Numbered from the stretch's first letter, positions 8,198 to 17,516 are shown. The stretch is 64,000 bases of DNA from Bradyrhizobium liaoningense (GCF_018130785.1 NZ_JAFCJT010000031.1:1-64000); one strand, 5' to 3'. Notes: a model not told the origin generated them from the letters alone. Translations and numbers: made by a program.

Positions 8198-8734
8198 TTA
8201 GGCGACCGCCGGGAAGTCGATCTCGGTATCGTTGATGCGGTTGAAGACGTTGGTGAACACGGTGGTGGCAAAGGCGAGGCTGATGTCGACGAGTTGCGCA
8301 TCGCTGTAGCCAGCGGCCTTGATCGCGACGAAATCCTTGTGGCTGACGGTGCCGCTAGTGCGCGCAAGCTTGTCGACGAATGCGACCAGCGCATCGCGCT
8401 GGGCATCACCGGTGGGCTGGCCATTGCGGATCTGCTTCAGGACCTCCGGCGCTAGGCCGACGAGCTTTGCGAGATGGCTGTGGGCGGCGACACAATAGTC
8501 ACAGCCGGCGGCTTCGCTGATGACGAGCTTGATGATCTCCTTGTCGGACTTGGTCAGTCCGCCGGAGGCGAGCACAGTGTCGGCAGCGAGCACGGCCTTG
8601 AGCGCAGAGGGGCCATGGGCGGCGATGGCCGCAAAGGTGTTCGGCACGCTGCCGATGGCCTTCTTGATCTGAGCATAGACCTGGCCGGAGGGGCCGGCGT
8701 CGGTTTCGAGGTTCGGGACGGAAAGACGGGACAT
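8198..8734 (-). CDS. AhpD-like carboxymuconolactone decarboxylase-family protein
   Basis: 178 residues from the ATG at 8734 (the longer frame to 8983 runs through the regulator's promoter). The AhpD-type redox centre AAGCDYCVAAHSHLAKLVGL shows C78, C81 and H85, with the upstream Glu (E74) of the proton-relay signature. Such proteins are cytoplasmic alkylhydroperoxidase-like or thiol-dependent reductases, and often respond to electrophiles. The gene shares its upstream region with the divergent RclR-like regulator and is followed by an RclC-like gene, so it is probably the first gene of an RclR-controlled operon that removes oxidants. Confidence 0.85.
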   Translation of the reverse strand: MSRLSVPNLETDAGPSGQVYAQIKKAIGSVPNTFAAIAAHGPSALKAVLAADTVLASGGLTKSDKEIIKLVISEAAGCDYCVAAHSHLAKLVGLAPEVLKQIRNGQPTGDAQRDALVAFVDKLARTSGTVSHKDFVAIKAAGYSDAQLVDISLAFATTVFTNVFNRINDTEIDFPAVA

Positions 8735-8800
8735 GATGGCACTCCGTGATTGGGGTGGTGAACGATTGCGGGGTGACAGTAGGGTCGCGACATGAGATGT

Positions 8801-8830
8801 TGAATGCTTGATAAGCTTGCACATATGCTC
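8801..8830. promoter_or_regulatory. Candidate RclR-type operator, copy 1
   Basis: tgaatgct (8801-8808) and atatgctc (8823-8830) recur with identical 22-base spacing at 10275-10304. In the leftward direction they read GAGCATAT, 14 bases, AGCATTCA, and other positions between and around them also match. The element lies 67 bases ahead of the AhpD-like start and 28 bases ahead of the divergent RclR-like start. Confidence 0.5.
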
Positions 8831-8857
8831 AATCGTCTCAATTGGGAGAGGAATACG

Positions 8858-9853
8858 ATGGATTGGCTGAGCCGGCTGTTCGAGATGATGCCGGTGCACG
8901 GCCGTCTGGACCTGCGCTGCTCCTACGGTGCGCCGTGGCGGATCGAGCAGGGGCCAAGCGAGGCCAACGAGATCCCGTACCACGCGGTGCTCGCTGGCTC
9001 GGCGATGCTGGACGATCCGGCGGGAGGTCGGCCGCTGCTACTCGAGGCCGGCGACATTCTGCTGCTGCCGCGCAACCCGCGGCACGTCATGCACGACGGC
9101 AGCGGAGCTGCGCCGCTGAAGGCCCGCAACCGCGCGTCACTCAACTTCACGATCAGCGAGAATCCAGTCTCGGATGCCCGGCTCGATCTGCTGTGCGGAC
9201 ATTTTTCGATCGCCCCGCCGCACGACCGGCTGCTGCGTAACTATCTGCCGCCGGTGCTGATCGTGAGGGCCGGCGCGCAGGCCGGAGAGCGGGATACGGC
9301 GGGGCAACTCGCAGGCCTCGTTGCCTTGATGCGCGGCGAGACTGCAGACGATCAGCTGGGTGGCCGCGCAATGCTGAACGCGCTGTCGACGGCGATGTTC
9401 GCGCTCGTGCTGCGCCTCGCCAGCGAGACCGGGGACGCGCCACGCGGGCTGCTTGCGCTCGCAGGTCACCCACGCCTCGCGCCGGTCGTCGCGGGCATGT
9501 TCAATGCGCCCGCGCGCGCATGGACGCTGCCCGAGCTCGCGCAGCTCGCCAACATGTCGCGTGCGACGCTCGCCCGTCAATTCCAGGAGAAGGTCGGACG
9601 TTCGCCGAGCGAACTGCTGACCGACATCCGCATGACGCTGGCAACGAACGAACTGAGAAAACCCTCGCTCTCGACCGGAGCGGTGGCCGAAGCGGTCGGA
9701 TATCTGTCCGAAGCGGCGTTCCAGCGGGCGTTCAAGAGCCACATGGGCATCACTCCCGCGCAATGGCGAAAGGCTGCGCAGACGCCCGCGACGATTGACG
9801 AGCTGGAGCTGGCGAAGAGCGCAGAGGCGGCATCGGCTGGCGAGAATGCCTAG
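8858..9853 (+). CDS. RclR-like AraC-family redox regulator
   Basis: 331 residues: an N-terminal cupin domain (AraC cupin_6 type; EAGDILLLPRNPRH) and a C-terminal double helix-turn-helix (LAQLANMSRATLARQFQEKV, then VAEAVGYLSEAAFQRAFKSH). From the ATG at 8858, which has GGGAGAGG ahead, the first cysteine is residue 21 in LDLRCSYG and a second is C113 in LLCGHF. E. coli RclR uses Cys21 and Cys89 as its hypochlorous-acid sensor, and the contexts (DKNCVLG, IVCG) correspond, which also supports this start over the upstream ATG at 8804. It is divergent from the AhpD-like and RclC-like genes, its likely targets. Predicted role: cytoplasmic activator induced by reactive chlorine or related electrophiles. 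Confidence 0.85.
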   Translation: MDWLSRLFEMMPVHGRLDLRCSYGAPWRIEQGPSEANEIPYHAVLAGSAMLDDPAGGRPLLLEAGDILLLPRNPRHVMHDGSGAAPLKARNRASLNFTISENPVSDARLDLLCGHFSIAPPHDRLLRNYLPPVLIVRAGAQAGERDTAGQLAGLVALMRGETADDQLGGRAMLNALSTAMFALVLRLASETGDAPRGLLALAGHPRLAPVVAGMFNAPARAWTLPELAQLANMSRATLARQFQEKVGRSPSELLTDIRMTLATNELRKPSLSTGAVAEAVGYLSEAAFQRAFKSHMGITPAQWRKAAQTPATIDELELAKSAEAASAGENA

Positions 9854-9882
9854 GCAGGCGCGCGTGAGGTGGCCGGGCTACC

Positions 9883-10200
9883 TCAGCATCCACGGCAGAT
9901 GATGAGCTTGCGATCCAGCATCTGATCGCGCTGCTGCTGCTCATGCTCCCAGGCCGACAGAGCATCCGACTGAGGCGCATCGGCCCGGCTCGGCTGACGA
10001 TGGCCGACCGGAGCGAGCCAGGGCAGGCGCGACGTCGGCTCGGCCGAGGCGAAACGCGCGGCGGCCTGCGACGGCAGATCGGGGAGAGCGTCGAGAGAGC
10101 TGTTCCGGCCGGAGGCATGTGCGGGCGACAGCAAGCCGATCAGGAGAAGGCCCACAAAGGCGGAGCGGATCGAGCGTGTCTGGTTCGAACAATGGGACAT
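9883..10200 (-). CDS. Small exported protein ending in CxxC (second of three)
   Basis: 105 residues from the ATG at 10200. Signal peptide: basic start, hydrophobic AFVGLLLIGLLSPAHA, probable cleavage after AHA. The mature part is polar, and the protein ends LDRKLIICRGC. The C-terminal eleven residues closely match those of the proteins at 6918-7283 and 20185-20439. The gene is convergent with the RclR-like regulator and carries upstream (10275-10304) a copy of the element found in front of the AhpD-like operon, so it is probably controlled by the same regulator. Function unknown; a periplasmic thiol scavenger or metal carrier is a guess. Confidence 0.7.
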   Translation of the reverse strand: MSHCSNQTRSIRSAFVGLLLIGLLSPAHASGRNSSLDALPDLPSQAAARFASAEPTSRLPWLAPVGHRQPSRADAPQSDALSAWEHEQQQRDQMLDRKLIICRGC

Positions 10201-10274
10201 TGTGGTGCTCCCGTAGTGGAGGCTCGGGATGAGCGGCTCCGTTGAACGCCACAATAGTCGTGCACGCGAAAGGC

Positions 10275-10304
10275 TGAATGCTGCGCGATCTCGAAGATAT
10301 GCTC
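10275..10304. promoter_or_regulatory. Candidate RclR-type operator, copy 2
   Basis: tgaatgct (10275-10282) and atatgctc (10297-10304) repeat the element at 8801-8830 with the same spacing and orientation. It sits 75 bases ahead of the CxxC protein start at 10200, close to the 67-base distance seen for the AhpD-like gene. Confidence 0.5.
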
Positions 10305-10311
10305 GTTCGTC

Positions 10312-11232
10312 TTACGAGCGTCGATGGAGGGGACTGGTTGCAGCTTCAGCGGGCCGGCCACCAGGCGTTGGCTCGCGTACCACCTCGGCGACGTCAAGAT
10401 TACGATCGGGGCCGTGTGGAACCACCAATTGGCCAGGTTCGAGATGCAGCTGCGTGCCATCGAGATGGACCGTCACGATATCCGGCTCGAACGATACAAA
10501 ATTGGAGATGCGGCGGACTTCGGGATAGGCGTCGGGATACGACCATGCCGCCTGGCGCGCGTCTCCGATGGAGTAGTAGCTGCAGAGGCCCTTGTACGGG
10601 CAGAAGGTCTGGAGCTTGACCGGAGTGAGGGCAGAGTCATCGATGTCGGCACGTGGAACATACCAGCGGGCTGCAAAGCCGGACTCGTAAAGAACCAGCG
10701 GCCGCTTTGTATCGGCGATGACCCGGCCTTGGTGGTTGACGACGAGGTTGCGAGAGGTCTGGCGGATGTCGATGCGGTGATAGGGATCGGCGGCATGGCC
10801 CACGATGCGTTCGTCTTCCTCGAAGAACGCATCCATGGCCCGCCACGCAAAGGCGATCAGACTCTGCAAATCGCCTGCATGGGCGGGCAGGTCGGTGTGC
10901 CGCCATGCTCCTCGCGCCGCAATATGTTGCTCGTCGACCCGAACGCTGTACCAGGACGTCGGCCCAAGATCTGCGTGTTGCGTGATGTGCTCGGTAGGTT
11001 CCAGCACATGTGGGGAAACATCGGCCTCCGGGAAATAGGCCACGGGATAACGGCCCGGTTCGAAAAGCAGGAGCACCCGCTCGCTATCGGCGATCCAGCT
11101 TCCCCCAAAGCGCACGCGGAGGCGGCGGCGTAACGGTTCGACGTACAAGAGTCGCTTGGACAGCGGCTCGGGGACGAGAAAGCGGCCGATTGCTCCCGTT
11201 GAAAGCGGGCCTTGTTGCCAGGACAGCCCCAA
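10312..11232 (-). CDS. DUF427 protein with two tandem domains
   Basis: 306 residues containing two copies of the DUF427 fold. The first is near residues 35-140 (GSWIADSERVLLLFEPGRYP then YFPEADV) and the second near 150-260 (VVNHQGRVIADTKRPLVLYE then WYVPRADI). The W-x-G-x-x-x-A-D-S pattern of the first and the R-V-I-A-D-T of the second mark the repeats. The family is widespread in bacteria and fungi with no established biochemical role. No signal peptide. It lies upstream of, and reads in the same direction as, the second CxxC exported protein, with the candidate operator just past its stop, so the two genes are probably transcribed separately. Confidence 0.8.
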   Translation of the reverse strand: MGLSWQQGPLSTGAIGRFLVPEPLSKRLLYVEPLRRRLRVRFGGSWIADSERVLLLFEPGRYPVAYFPEADVSPHVLEPTEHITQHADLGPTSWYSVRVDEQHIAARGAWRHTDLPAHAGDLQSLIAFAWRAMDAFFEEDERIVGHAADPYHRIDIRQTSRNLVVNHQGRVIADTKRPLVLYESGFAARWYVPRADIDDSALTPVKLQTFCPYKGLCSYYSIGDARQAAWSYPDAYPEVRRISNFVSFEPDIVTVHLDGTQLHLEPGQLVVPHGPDRNLDVAEVVREPTPGGRPAEAATSPLHRRS

Positions 11233-11393
11233 CTGATCTCTCCCTGCAGCGCACCGTCGGTCGGTGGCGGACCTGTTCCGGCCCGCGCTTGGCTTCGCCG
11301 GCGCGATCCGATGGCTATATTTCGTTCGCGGCCCGGCCCTGGTTACAGGTCATCCCACCAATTTTGCGGTGTGATGACGCCAGCCGAGATGCT

Positions 11394-14300
11394 TCAGCCA
11401 ACCGAAAAGCCGTCATCGATCGGAACAGTGAACTGGAAGACGGCGCCGCGCGGTTCGTTTGCAGTCGCCCAGAGCCTGCCGCCATGCGCCACGATGATCG
11501 AACGGCATATCGACAGTCCGACACCGAGGCCGCCCGACTTGGTCGTGTAGAAGGGTTCGAACAGCCGCGCGAGGCCCTCCGCCGACAAGCCCGGCCCCGA
11601 ATCCGTGATCGACACGCGTATGCTCTCGGCATTCGCTCTCGCGGTCTGGATCAACAGCTCGCGCTTGCCCCCCGTTGTCTCGCTCATGGCCTCGATCGCG
11701 TTCAGGATCAGGTTGAGCGTGACCTGCTGCAGTTCGACGCGATCGCCGATGACCTTGGGCAGACGATCCGCGAATACCGTCCGGATCGCGACTTCGTGCC
11801 GCGCCGCTTCGGCCTGTGTGAGTTCGATGACTTGGCCGATGACGTTGTTGATCGCCAGGGAATCCCGCTTGGGCGGTGATTTCTTCACGAGATCCCGGAT
11901 TCGCTCGATGACCTCGCTGGAGCGGATGCCGTTCTCGATGGCGCGCGTCAGCGCCCTGCGCGTCTGCTCCAGTGCCGGTGGTTGGTGATCGAGCCAGCTC
12001 AAGGCCGCTTGCGCGCTGGCGATGACGGCGGTGTTCGGCTGATTGACCTCGTGGGCGATCGACGCCGTCAGCTGTCCCATCACCGCCACGCGGTTGGCGT
12101 GGGCCAGCTCCATCTGAGCCTCGCGGTAACGCTGCTCGCGCTCCTGAAGCTCCCGGTACAAACGAGCGTTGTCGAGCGACGTCGCGGCCTCGGATGCGAT
12201 GAATTTGAGAAGGGCGACCTTTGCGGGCGTAAAGACACCCTTCGCAAGATTGTTCTCGAGATACAGCAGAGCGACCGGGCTGCCTTGCTTCGTGAGCGGA
12301 ATGATCAGGACCGACCGGGCACTCTCGAGCTGAACGTACGGGTCCCCTCTGAACGTTCCGCTTTCCGCGGCATCGTCGAGAATAACGCTCCCTTGCGTGC
12401 GAGCCGCGTACAGGACGAGCGACTCTGGGATTTCCGTCCGGGAGATCGGGCGATCGCACAGATCGACATTGATCGAAGCTCCCCGGGTCGTCGCCTCCGC
12501 CCGAATCTGCAGCGCCGCGTCCCGTTGCAAGATCAGTATTCCTCGTTCCGCGCCGGCGTGCTCGATGGTCGTCCGCATCAGAATGTCGATCAGCTTATCG
12601 AGGACGATCTCTCCGGACACGGCCTCTGAGACTTTCAAGGCGGCTGCGAGGTCCAGATGTTCGATCGGTGCGCCGATCGCATCAGTTGCAGCGACCACGG
12701 GTGCATTCTCCGCAAGGTGCGGATAAATGTCGTCGATCTGGCGTACCTTGCCATCGGCTCCCCACCGGGAATAGGCGGAGCGCGCGTTGCGACGATATAT
12801 GTCGGCGAACGCGCCATAATCGCGAGCCGCATAGAAGTTCGCAGCCAGTTCGTAGGCGAGACCCTCATCGGCAATGAGTCCGTTTGCGCGGGCCGAGCGA
12901 ACTGCGCATTCGTAAAGGCGCATTGCATCGGAGTCGCGGCCCTCCAGCCGGGCGATTTCGGCGCCGACCAGCGCCGCGCAGTGCGCGAAATTGTCCGGAC
13001 AATTCTCCGCCCAGGCCTGGAGTTGCCGATGATGCCCGACAATCGTGTCGATGTGCCCCTGCCCAGCGGCGATCGCTTCCGGCGCTGCAGCCAGAGAAAG
13101 CGCACTATAGAAGTAATACGAAGCGGCCTCTGCCGGAGTGAGCGGCGTCCATCGCCGCCGCTGCAGCTTCGACAGGATGCCGACCGCCGTTGCGTAGTCG
13201 CCGGCAAGAAAGTGCGCCCGAAGCTTGAGTATCCAGTAAATGCATTCTGCGCGCCACAAATTCGGATTGGTGGCGAAGTGCTGTTCGATCCGAAGCTCGT
13301 CGAACTGCTCGTCGTCGAAGCAACCGAATGTCGGGGTCAACCCGCGAAGCGTCCGGAACAGCCCGCGTTGCGCGGCGATGATGTCTTCGATGAACCCGAA
13401 CCCCATCTTCCGGACGAAGGCTAGGCCAGTCTCGGCCTCGTTCAGAACCTCGACGAGTGGATCGCCGGCCTCGAAGAGGTTGCCGTTCAGATTGCTGCAG
13501 CTGTAGGCTGCATAGGTAAGATCGCCGCTCCTGTGCGCGCTTTCGAAAGCGCGGCGAAGGAGATCGCGCGCGACCCTGAAGTGTCTGGTCCACGGCACGA
13601 CGTGCGCGCCGAATATCAGATAGGTCGCAGCCTGGAAGCGGCCTATTCCGTGCTGCTCGACCAATTCATAACCGAGCTCTCCGAAGCGGAAGCCGGACTT
13701 GTAGTCGCCGAATTGCAGCCCGGCCACCATTCCGAGCTGTACATAAGCAACGCACGACCCGTCGCTGTGGCCCCATTCGAGCCCAAGATTGACGGCCCTG
13801 CAGATCGTGAGGGAAAGCAGGTTCATATCCGTGAAGAGGGCGGGCGGCAGCAGCTTTGTCAGAACATCCATCGTCGCAAGGGAGCCAGGGTCGCTCATCA
13901 AGGGCAGCTTGACGAGGTCTTCGATGCAGCGCTCCCCAATGCCCGTCCAGATAAGATCGTACTCGCGACGCGCCTCCGCGTCAGTCGGGTTGGGAGACCA
14001 GTGTACGCCTAGCTGCTGCAGATACCCCAGGCCGACGTCGACGGCGAGGCTGGACTGACCGAGCGTTGTATAGACATCCATGCGCAGGCATGCGACGGCG
14101 GCCTGTTCGAGCGGGTTGGTCGCACGCGTCGCCAGTGCAGTCAGGCGATCGTCCGCGACATCAGGTTGGCCGGTCAGGAACTCGCATGCGGCCCGATTGA
14201 TTTCCAGTGCGAAGGCAAGCTCGTGCCGCCGCACCCAGCAATCGACGCTCAAGAGCTCGCTTCCGGTGGAAAGATAGGCAAGCGCCGAGCTATAGGCAGA

Positions 14301-16550
14301 GGATGCCTTGGCGCGCTGGCCGGCAATCAAGTTGAGCTCGGCGAGTTGCTCCCGCTCGCCCGGCGAGCCGACGAGGGACAGGCCGCGGTTGACCTGATTG
14401 ACGATATCGAAGATCGCCAGTTCGCGCTGCTCCGGCGGTGTGCGTGCCACCAGGAGCCGACCGATTCGCAAGTGCGACGCAGGCCTCTCGGACTCGGGAA
14501 TGAGTGCGTAGGCGGCTTCCTGGACCCGGTCGTGCACGAACCTGCAGTGCCGGTCCTGACGCTCGACCAGTTCGAGACGCACCGCGTCGACGAGATCCAG
14601 ATCGACCTGCTGTTCCGACGTGCCGAGCATCAATGACAGAGTCGCGATCTCGGCGCTGCTGCCGAGGCATGCAAGCGTCTGCAAAGCCGTTCGCGTTTCG
14701 TCCGGCAGGCGGCTTAGCTTGTGGACCATCAAGTCAACGACGTTTTCGGTATAGCCTTTGGCATGGATGCGCTCGAGGTCCCACTGCCATTGGCCTGCCG
14801 CATGATCGAAGGCCAGCAACCGTTCTTCCGAGAGTGCATGCAGGAACTGGATCAGGAAGAACGGATTGCCGCCGGTCTTCTCATGTATCAGTTGCGCCAA
14901 TGGCGCGGCGCGGGCCGGCTCGGAGCGGAGCGCATCCACGATGAAACGCTCGACGTCGGCGCGAATGAGGGGGGCCAGGCTGAGCGTCCGGACGCGCGCG
15001 CCCGAATCGTGAATTGCGGCGGGCTTGCGCCTCAGCGGATGGTTGGCATCGATCTCATTGCTGCGATAAGCGCCGATCAGCAAGAGGTGTTGCAGGTCCG
15101 ATCGGGTCAGCAGTTCCTCGAGCAGGTCGAGCGTCGCAGCATCCAGCCACTGCAAATCGTCGAGGAACAGCACAAGCGGGCGATCCGATTGCGCGAAGAC
15201 GCCGATGAAGCGCTGCAGGACGAGTTGAAATCGTCGCAGGGCATCTTGCGGTGAAGCATCCGGGACCGGCGGCTGATCGCCGATGATCAGTTTCAATTCG
15301 GGAACCAGATCGACCATGAGCTGGCCGTTGGGCGTCAATGCTTCGCAGATCGCGTCGCGCCACGACGCGAGTTCGGCGTCATTCTTGGCGAGGAGGCGAC
15401 GGACGATGTTTTGAAAGGCCTGCGCCAGCGTCGCATAAGGGATGTCGCGCTTGTACTGATCGAACTTGCCCGAGGCGAAAAGGCCACCGAGCGGGACCAG
15501 AGCTCTGTGCAATTCGTGGACTACGGCGGACTTGCCGATACCGGCATAGCCAGAGATCAAGACGAGCTCCGGCTTTCCGCTCCGGGCGACGCGGTCGAAC
15601 GCGTCGAGCAAGGCCTCGATCTCATGTTCCCTGCCGTAGAGCCGCTCGGGAATGAGGAGGCGGTCCGGTTGGTCTGCCTCGCCGGGCGTGAAGCCGTCAA
15701 TCCGGCCCTGCGCCAGCCATTCGGCAAGGCAGTGCTCGAGGTCGGTCTTGAGACCGGCGGCGGTCTGGTAGCGGTCCTCGGCCGTCTTGGCGAGAAGCTT
15801 CATGATGATCGCTGACACGGCGTGAGGCACGCCATCGACCCGTTCGGCAGGGGGAATGGCTCGTCTCGCGATGTGGCTGTGCACCCATTCCATCGGACTG
15901 GATGCGGTGAACGGCAGTGCGCCCGTGAGCATCCGGTAGAACGTCACGCCGATCGCGTACAGATCACTGCGGGAATCGACGGACCGGTTCATCCGGCCGG
16001 TCTGCTCGGGTGCCATATAGGCCAGCGTGCCCGCGATGGTCTCCGGTGGCTCGAGCTGCTGTCGTTCGCGCGGTAGGCGAGAGGCGAGGCCGAACCCGGT
16101 GATCCTGATCGCGCCCGCTGCGTCGACCAGGATGTTCGCCGGTTTCAGATCCTTGTGGATCAGGCCACGATGGTGGAGCTGGGCGATCGTTCCGGCAATG
16201 GCAGGAGCCAATCGCAAAAAGTGGTCCAGCTTCATCGGCGCGCCGAGCAGCCGCTCGAGCGGTTCGCTGTCGGGGTCTTCCAATATCAGCAAGGCACGAT
16301 CGCCATCGCGGATCAGCTCCAGCGGCCGTACGGCCCAAGCTCGCTCGAGCTCGTCGCGTAACGCGTATTCGTGAGCGAACCGGTCGTGGAGCGCGGGCGG
16401 ATGTTCCGCCGCGGCTCTTACGGTCAAGACATTGGTGACGTTGCCATCGGCGCCCCGGCGCCATTCGCGGCAAAAGACGCGCTCGCCGTCGTTCCACAAG
16501 AGCTCGAGACCGGCATCTCCGTTCGTGGGGAACGGCGAGGACACATTCAT
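11394..16550 (-). CDS. Giant kinase-like / AAA ATPase / GAF / histidine kinase protein
   Basis: 1718 residues. Order: a Ser/Thr-kinase-like domain (about 1-285; HKDLKPAN at 132-139, but the DFG position reads TGFG at 151-154, so the metal-binding Asp is missing); an AAA-type ATPase with Walker A GYAGIGKS at 334-341 and Walker B LVLFLDDLQWLD; a long helical-repeat region; a GAF domain; and a C-terminal histidine kinase (SIAHEVNQP with the phospho-His, N-box LNLILNAIEAM, DSGPGLS, GLGVGLSICR). I start at the ATG at 16550 because its opening aligns with the paralogue at 59778; an upstream ATG at 16655 adds 35 poorly conserved residues. Family members are cytoplasmic sensors; signal and partner regulator are unknown. 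No response regulator is adjacent. Confidence 0.9.
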   Translation of the reverse strand: MNVSSPFPTNGDAGLELLWNDGERVFCREWRRGADGNVTNVLTVRAAAEHPPALHDRFAHEYALRDELERAWAVRPLELIRDGDRALLILEDPDSEPLERLLGAPMKLDHFLRLAPAIAGTIAQLHHRGLIHKDLKPANILVDAAGAIRITGFGLASRLPRERQQLEPPETIAGTLAYMAPEQTGRMNRSVDSRSDLYAIGVTFYRMLTGALPFTASSPMEWVHSHIARRAIPPAERVDGVPHAVSAIIMKLLAKTAEDRYQTAAGLKTDLEHCLAEWLAQGRIDGFTPGEADQPDRLLIPERLYGREHEIEALLDAFDRVARSGKPELVLISGYAGIGKSAVVHELHRALVPLGGLFASGKFDQYKRDIPYATLAQAFQNIVRRLLAKNDAELASWRDAICEALTPNGQLMVDLVPELKLIIGDQPPVPDASPQDALRRFQLVLQRFIGVFAQSDRPLVLFLDDLQWLDAATLDLLEELLTRSDLQHLLLIGAYRSNEIDANHPLRRKPAAIHDSGARVRTLSLAPLIRADVERFIVDALRSEPARAAPLAQLIHEKTGGNPFFLIQFLHALSEERLLAFDHAAGQWQWDLERIHAKGYTENVVDLMVHKLSRLPDETRTALQTLACLGSSAEIATLSLMLGTSEQQVDLDLVDAVRLELVERQDRHCRFVHDRVQEAAYALIPESERPASHLRIGRLLVARTPPEQRELAIFDIVNQVNRGLSLVGSPGEREQLAELNLIAGQRAKASSAYSSALAYLSTGSELLSVDCWVRRHELAFALEINRAACEFLTGQPDVADDRLTALATRATNPLEQAAVACLRMDVYTTLGQSSLAVDVGLGYLQQLGVHWSPNPTDAEARREYDLIWTGIGERCIEDLVKLPLMSDPGSLATMDVLTKLLPPALFTDMNLLSLTICRAVNLGLEWGHSDGSCVAYVQLGMVAGLQFGDYKSGFRFGELGYELVEQHGIGRFQAATYLIFGAHVVPWTRHFRVARDLLRRAFESAHRSGDLTYAAYSCSNLNGNLFEAGDPLVEVLNEAETGLAFVRKMGFGFIEDIIAAQRGLFRTLRGLTPTFGCFDDEQFDELRIEQHFATNPNLWRAECIYWILKLRAHFLAGDYATAVGILSKLQRRRWTPLTPAEAASYYFYSALSLAAAPEAIAAGQGHIDTIVGHHRQLQAWAENCPDNFAHCAALVGAEIARLEGRDSDAMRLYECAVRSARANGLIADEGLAYELAANFYAARDYGAFADIYRRNARSAYSRWGADGKVRQIDDIYPHLAENAPVVAATDAIGAPIEHLDLAAALKVSEAVSGEIVLDKLIDILMRTTIEHAGAERGILILQRDAALQIRAEATTRGASINVDLCDRPISRTEIPESLVLYAARTQGSVILDDAAESGTFRGDPYVQLESARSVLIIPLTKQGSPVALLYLENNLAKGVFTPAKVALLKFIASEAATSLDNARLYRELQEREQRYREAQMELAHANRVAVMGQLTASIAHEVNQPNTAVIASAQAALSWLDHQPPALEQTRRALTRAIENGIRSSEVIERIRDLVKKSPPKRDSLAINNVIGQVIELTQAEAARHEVAIRTVFADRLPKVIGDRVELQQVTLNLILNAIEAMSETTGGKRELLIQTARANAESIRVSITDSGPGLSAEGLARLFEPFYTTKSGGLGVGLSICRSIIVAHGGRLWATANEPRGAVFQFTVPIDDGFSVG

Positions 16551-16988
16551 CTGCCGGACTCCGGAACTGACCGGCCGCCCTGTGGAGAAGGCACGGCAAC
16601 CGTCCAATCGCCCCCTCATCACCCTAATCCCCGAAAAGGTCTCCCACAACGGCACTCATCAGAACGAACCCGCCGTCGCCACGCTGCTCGCTCCTCTGGT
16701 CTCCATTATTCGAAAAGGCCGCCACAAAGGTTACAGGCAGATTTGATTTTGATCGGGAACTCCGGGTGTCGGGAACTCTCCCGTGAGCAGCAGATTCCCT
16801 GGCTTGAGCGGGGGAATTGCGAGAGTCTTCGAAAGGTCGCTCAGCGTGGACAGCGTCAAGGGTCTATAAGCCGTCGCTGCAAACCTGCGCTCACGCAGAT
16901 CATCGGCAACGACCTCGCCGATGTAGCCGAGCAGCCACCGCCGTCGCAGGGGGCGACGTTGATCCCACTCTTGCGGTGCCGACCGGCG
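16551..16988. other. Intergenic region with no recognisable gene
   Basis: This stretch lies between two leftward genes. The first ~120 bases to the right of 16550 presumably hold the promoter for the kinase gene. The rest shows no convincing frame; a rightward open frame across it is antisense to the kinase start and is rejected. Confidence 0.4.
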
Positions 16989-17516
16989 CTATTGCATCGC
17001 TTCCTGTCGAACAATCCCGTTCTGGGCCGGTGATGTGTCGGCTGCTGCCCGGAGAAGGTCCCGCTTGAGCAGATAGACGGAAGCCGCAAGCAGTACGACA
17101 TCCTTCATGAGGAAGAGGAACGGCAACGTGGCCGCAGGAAAGCCGCCGGCCGGCGCGGCCCAGGCATCGGGGAAGAACGGAATGATTGTCACGGTTGCGA
17201 CATAGGTCGCACATGAACCCAGCGATCCCAGGACCGCCAGTCTTCTGCTCCAGAAGCCGAGCAGAAGAAGCAATCCAAACAGCAATTCCGCTGAACCCAG
17301 GAAGTAGGCCGCGCCGCGCACGCCAAACACCGGATACAGCCAGAAGATCAGCGGACCATTGCTGATGAACGGGATCAACGCGTGCGCTTCGTAGTCGAAC
17401 CATTTCTGGCAGCTGAAGACGAAGAAGACGATGATCATCGCCACACGCGTGACGTGGTAGTCAAAATTGCCTCTGACCAGATCGAGCTCGGACAGTTTCT
17501 TTATGAGATGGTCCAT
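16989..17516 (-). CDS. RclC/YkgB-like membrane protein (DUF417), copy 2
   Basis: 175 residues from the ATG at 17516, chosen because MDHLIKKLSELDLVRGNFDY matches the start region of the family; the open frame extends further upstream with Arg-rich sequence that is unlikely to be translated. The core FFVFSCQKWFDYEAHALIPF followed by ISNGPLIFWLYPVFG matches the DUF417 signature, with the usual Gly before Tyr-Gln-Lys changed to Ser-Cys. Four membrane helices are evident. The sequence is more divergent than copies 1 and 3 and has no adjacent CxxC exported gene. It stands alone between the giant kinase gene and a palindromic regulatory site. Confidence 0.75.
   Translation of the reverse strand: MDHLIKKLSELDLVRGNFDYHVTRVAMIIVFFVFSCQKWFDYEAHALIPFISNGPLIFWLYPVFGVRGAAYFLGSAELLFGLLLLLGFWSRRLAVLGSLGSCATYVATVTIIPFFPDAWAAPAGGFPAATLPFLFLMKDVVLLAASVYLLKRDLLRAAADTSPAQNGIVRQEAMQ

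Noticed and set aside
16371..17033. Rightward 220-codon frame
   Set aside because: It is antisense to the start of the giant kinase and RclC copy 2, and has no family pattern.
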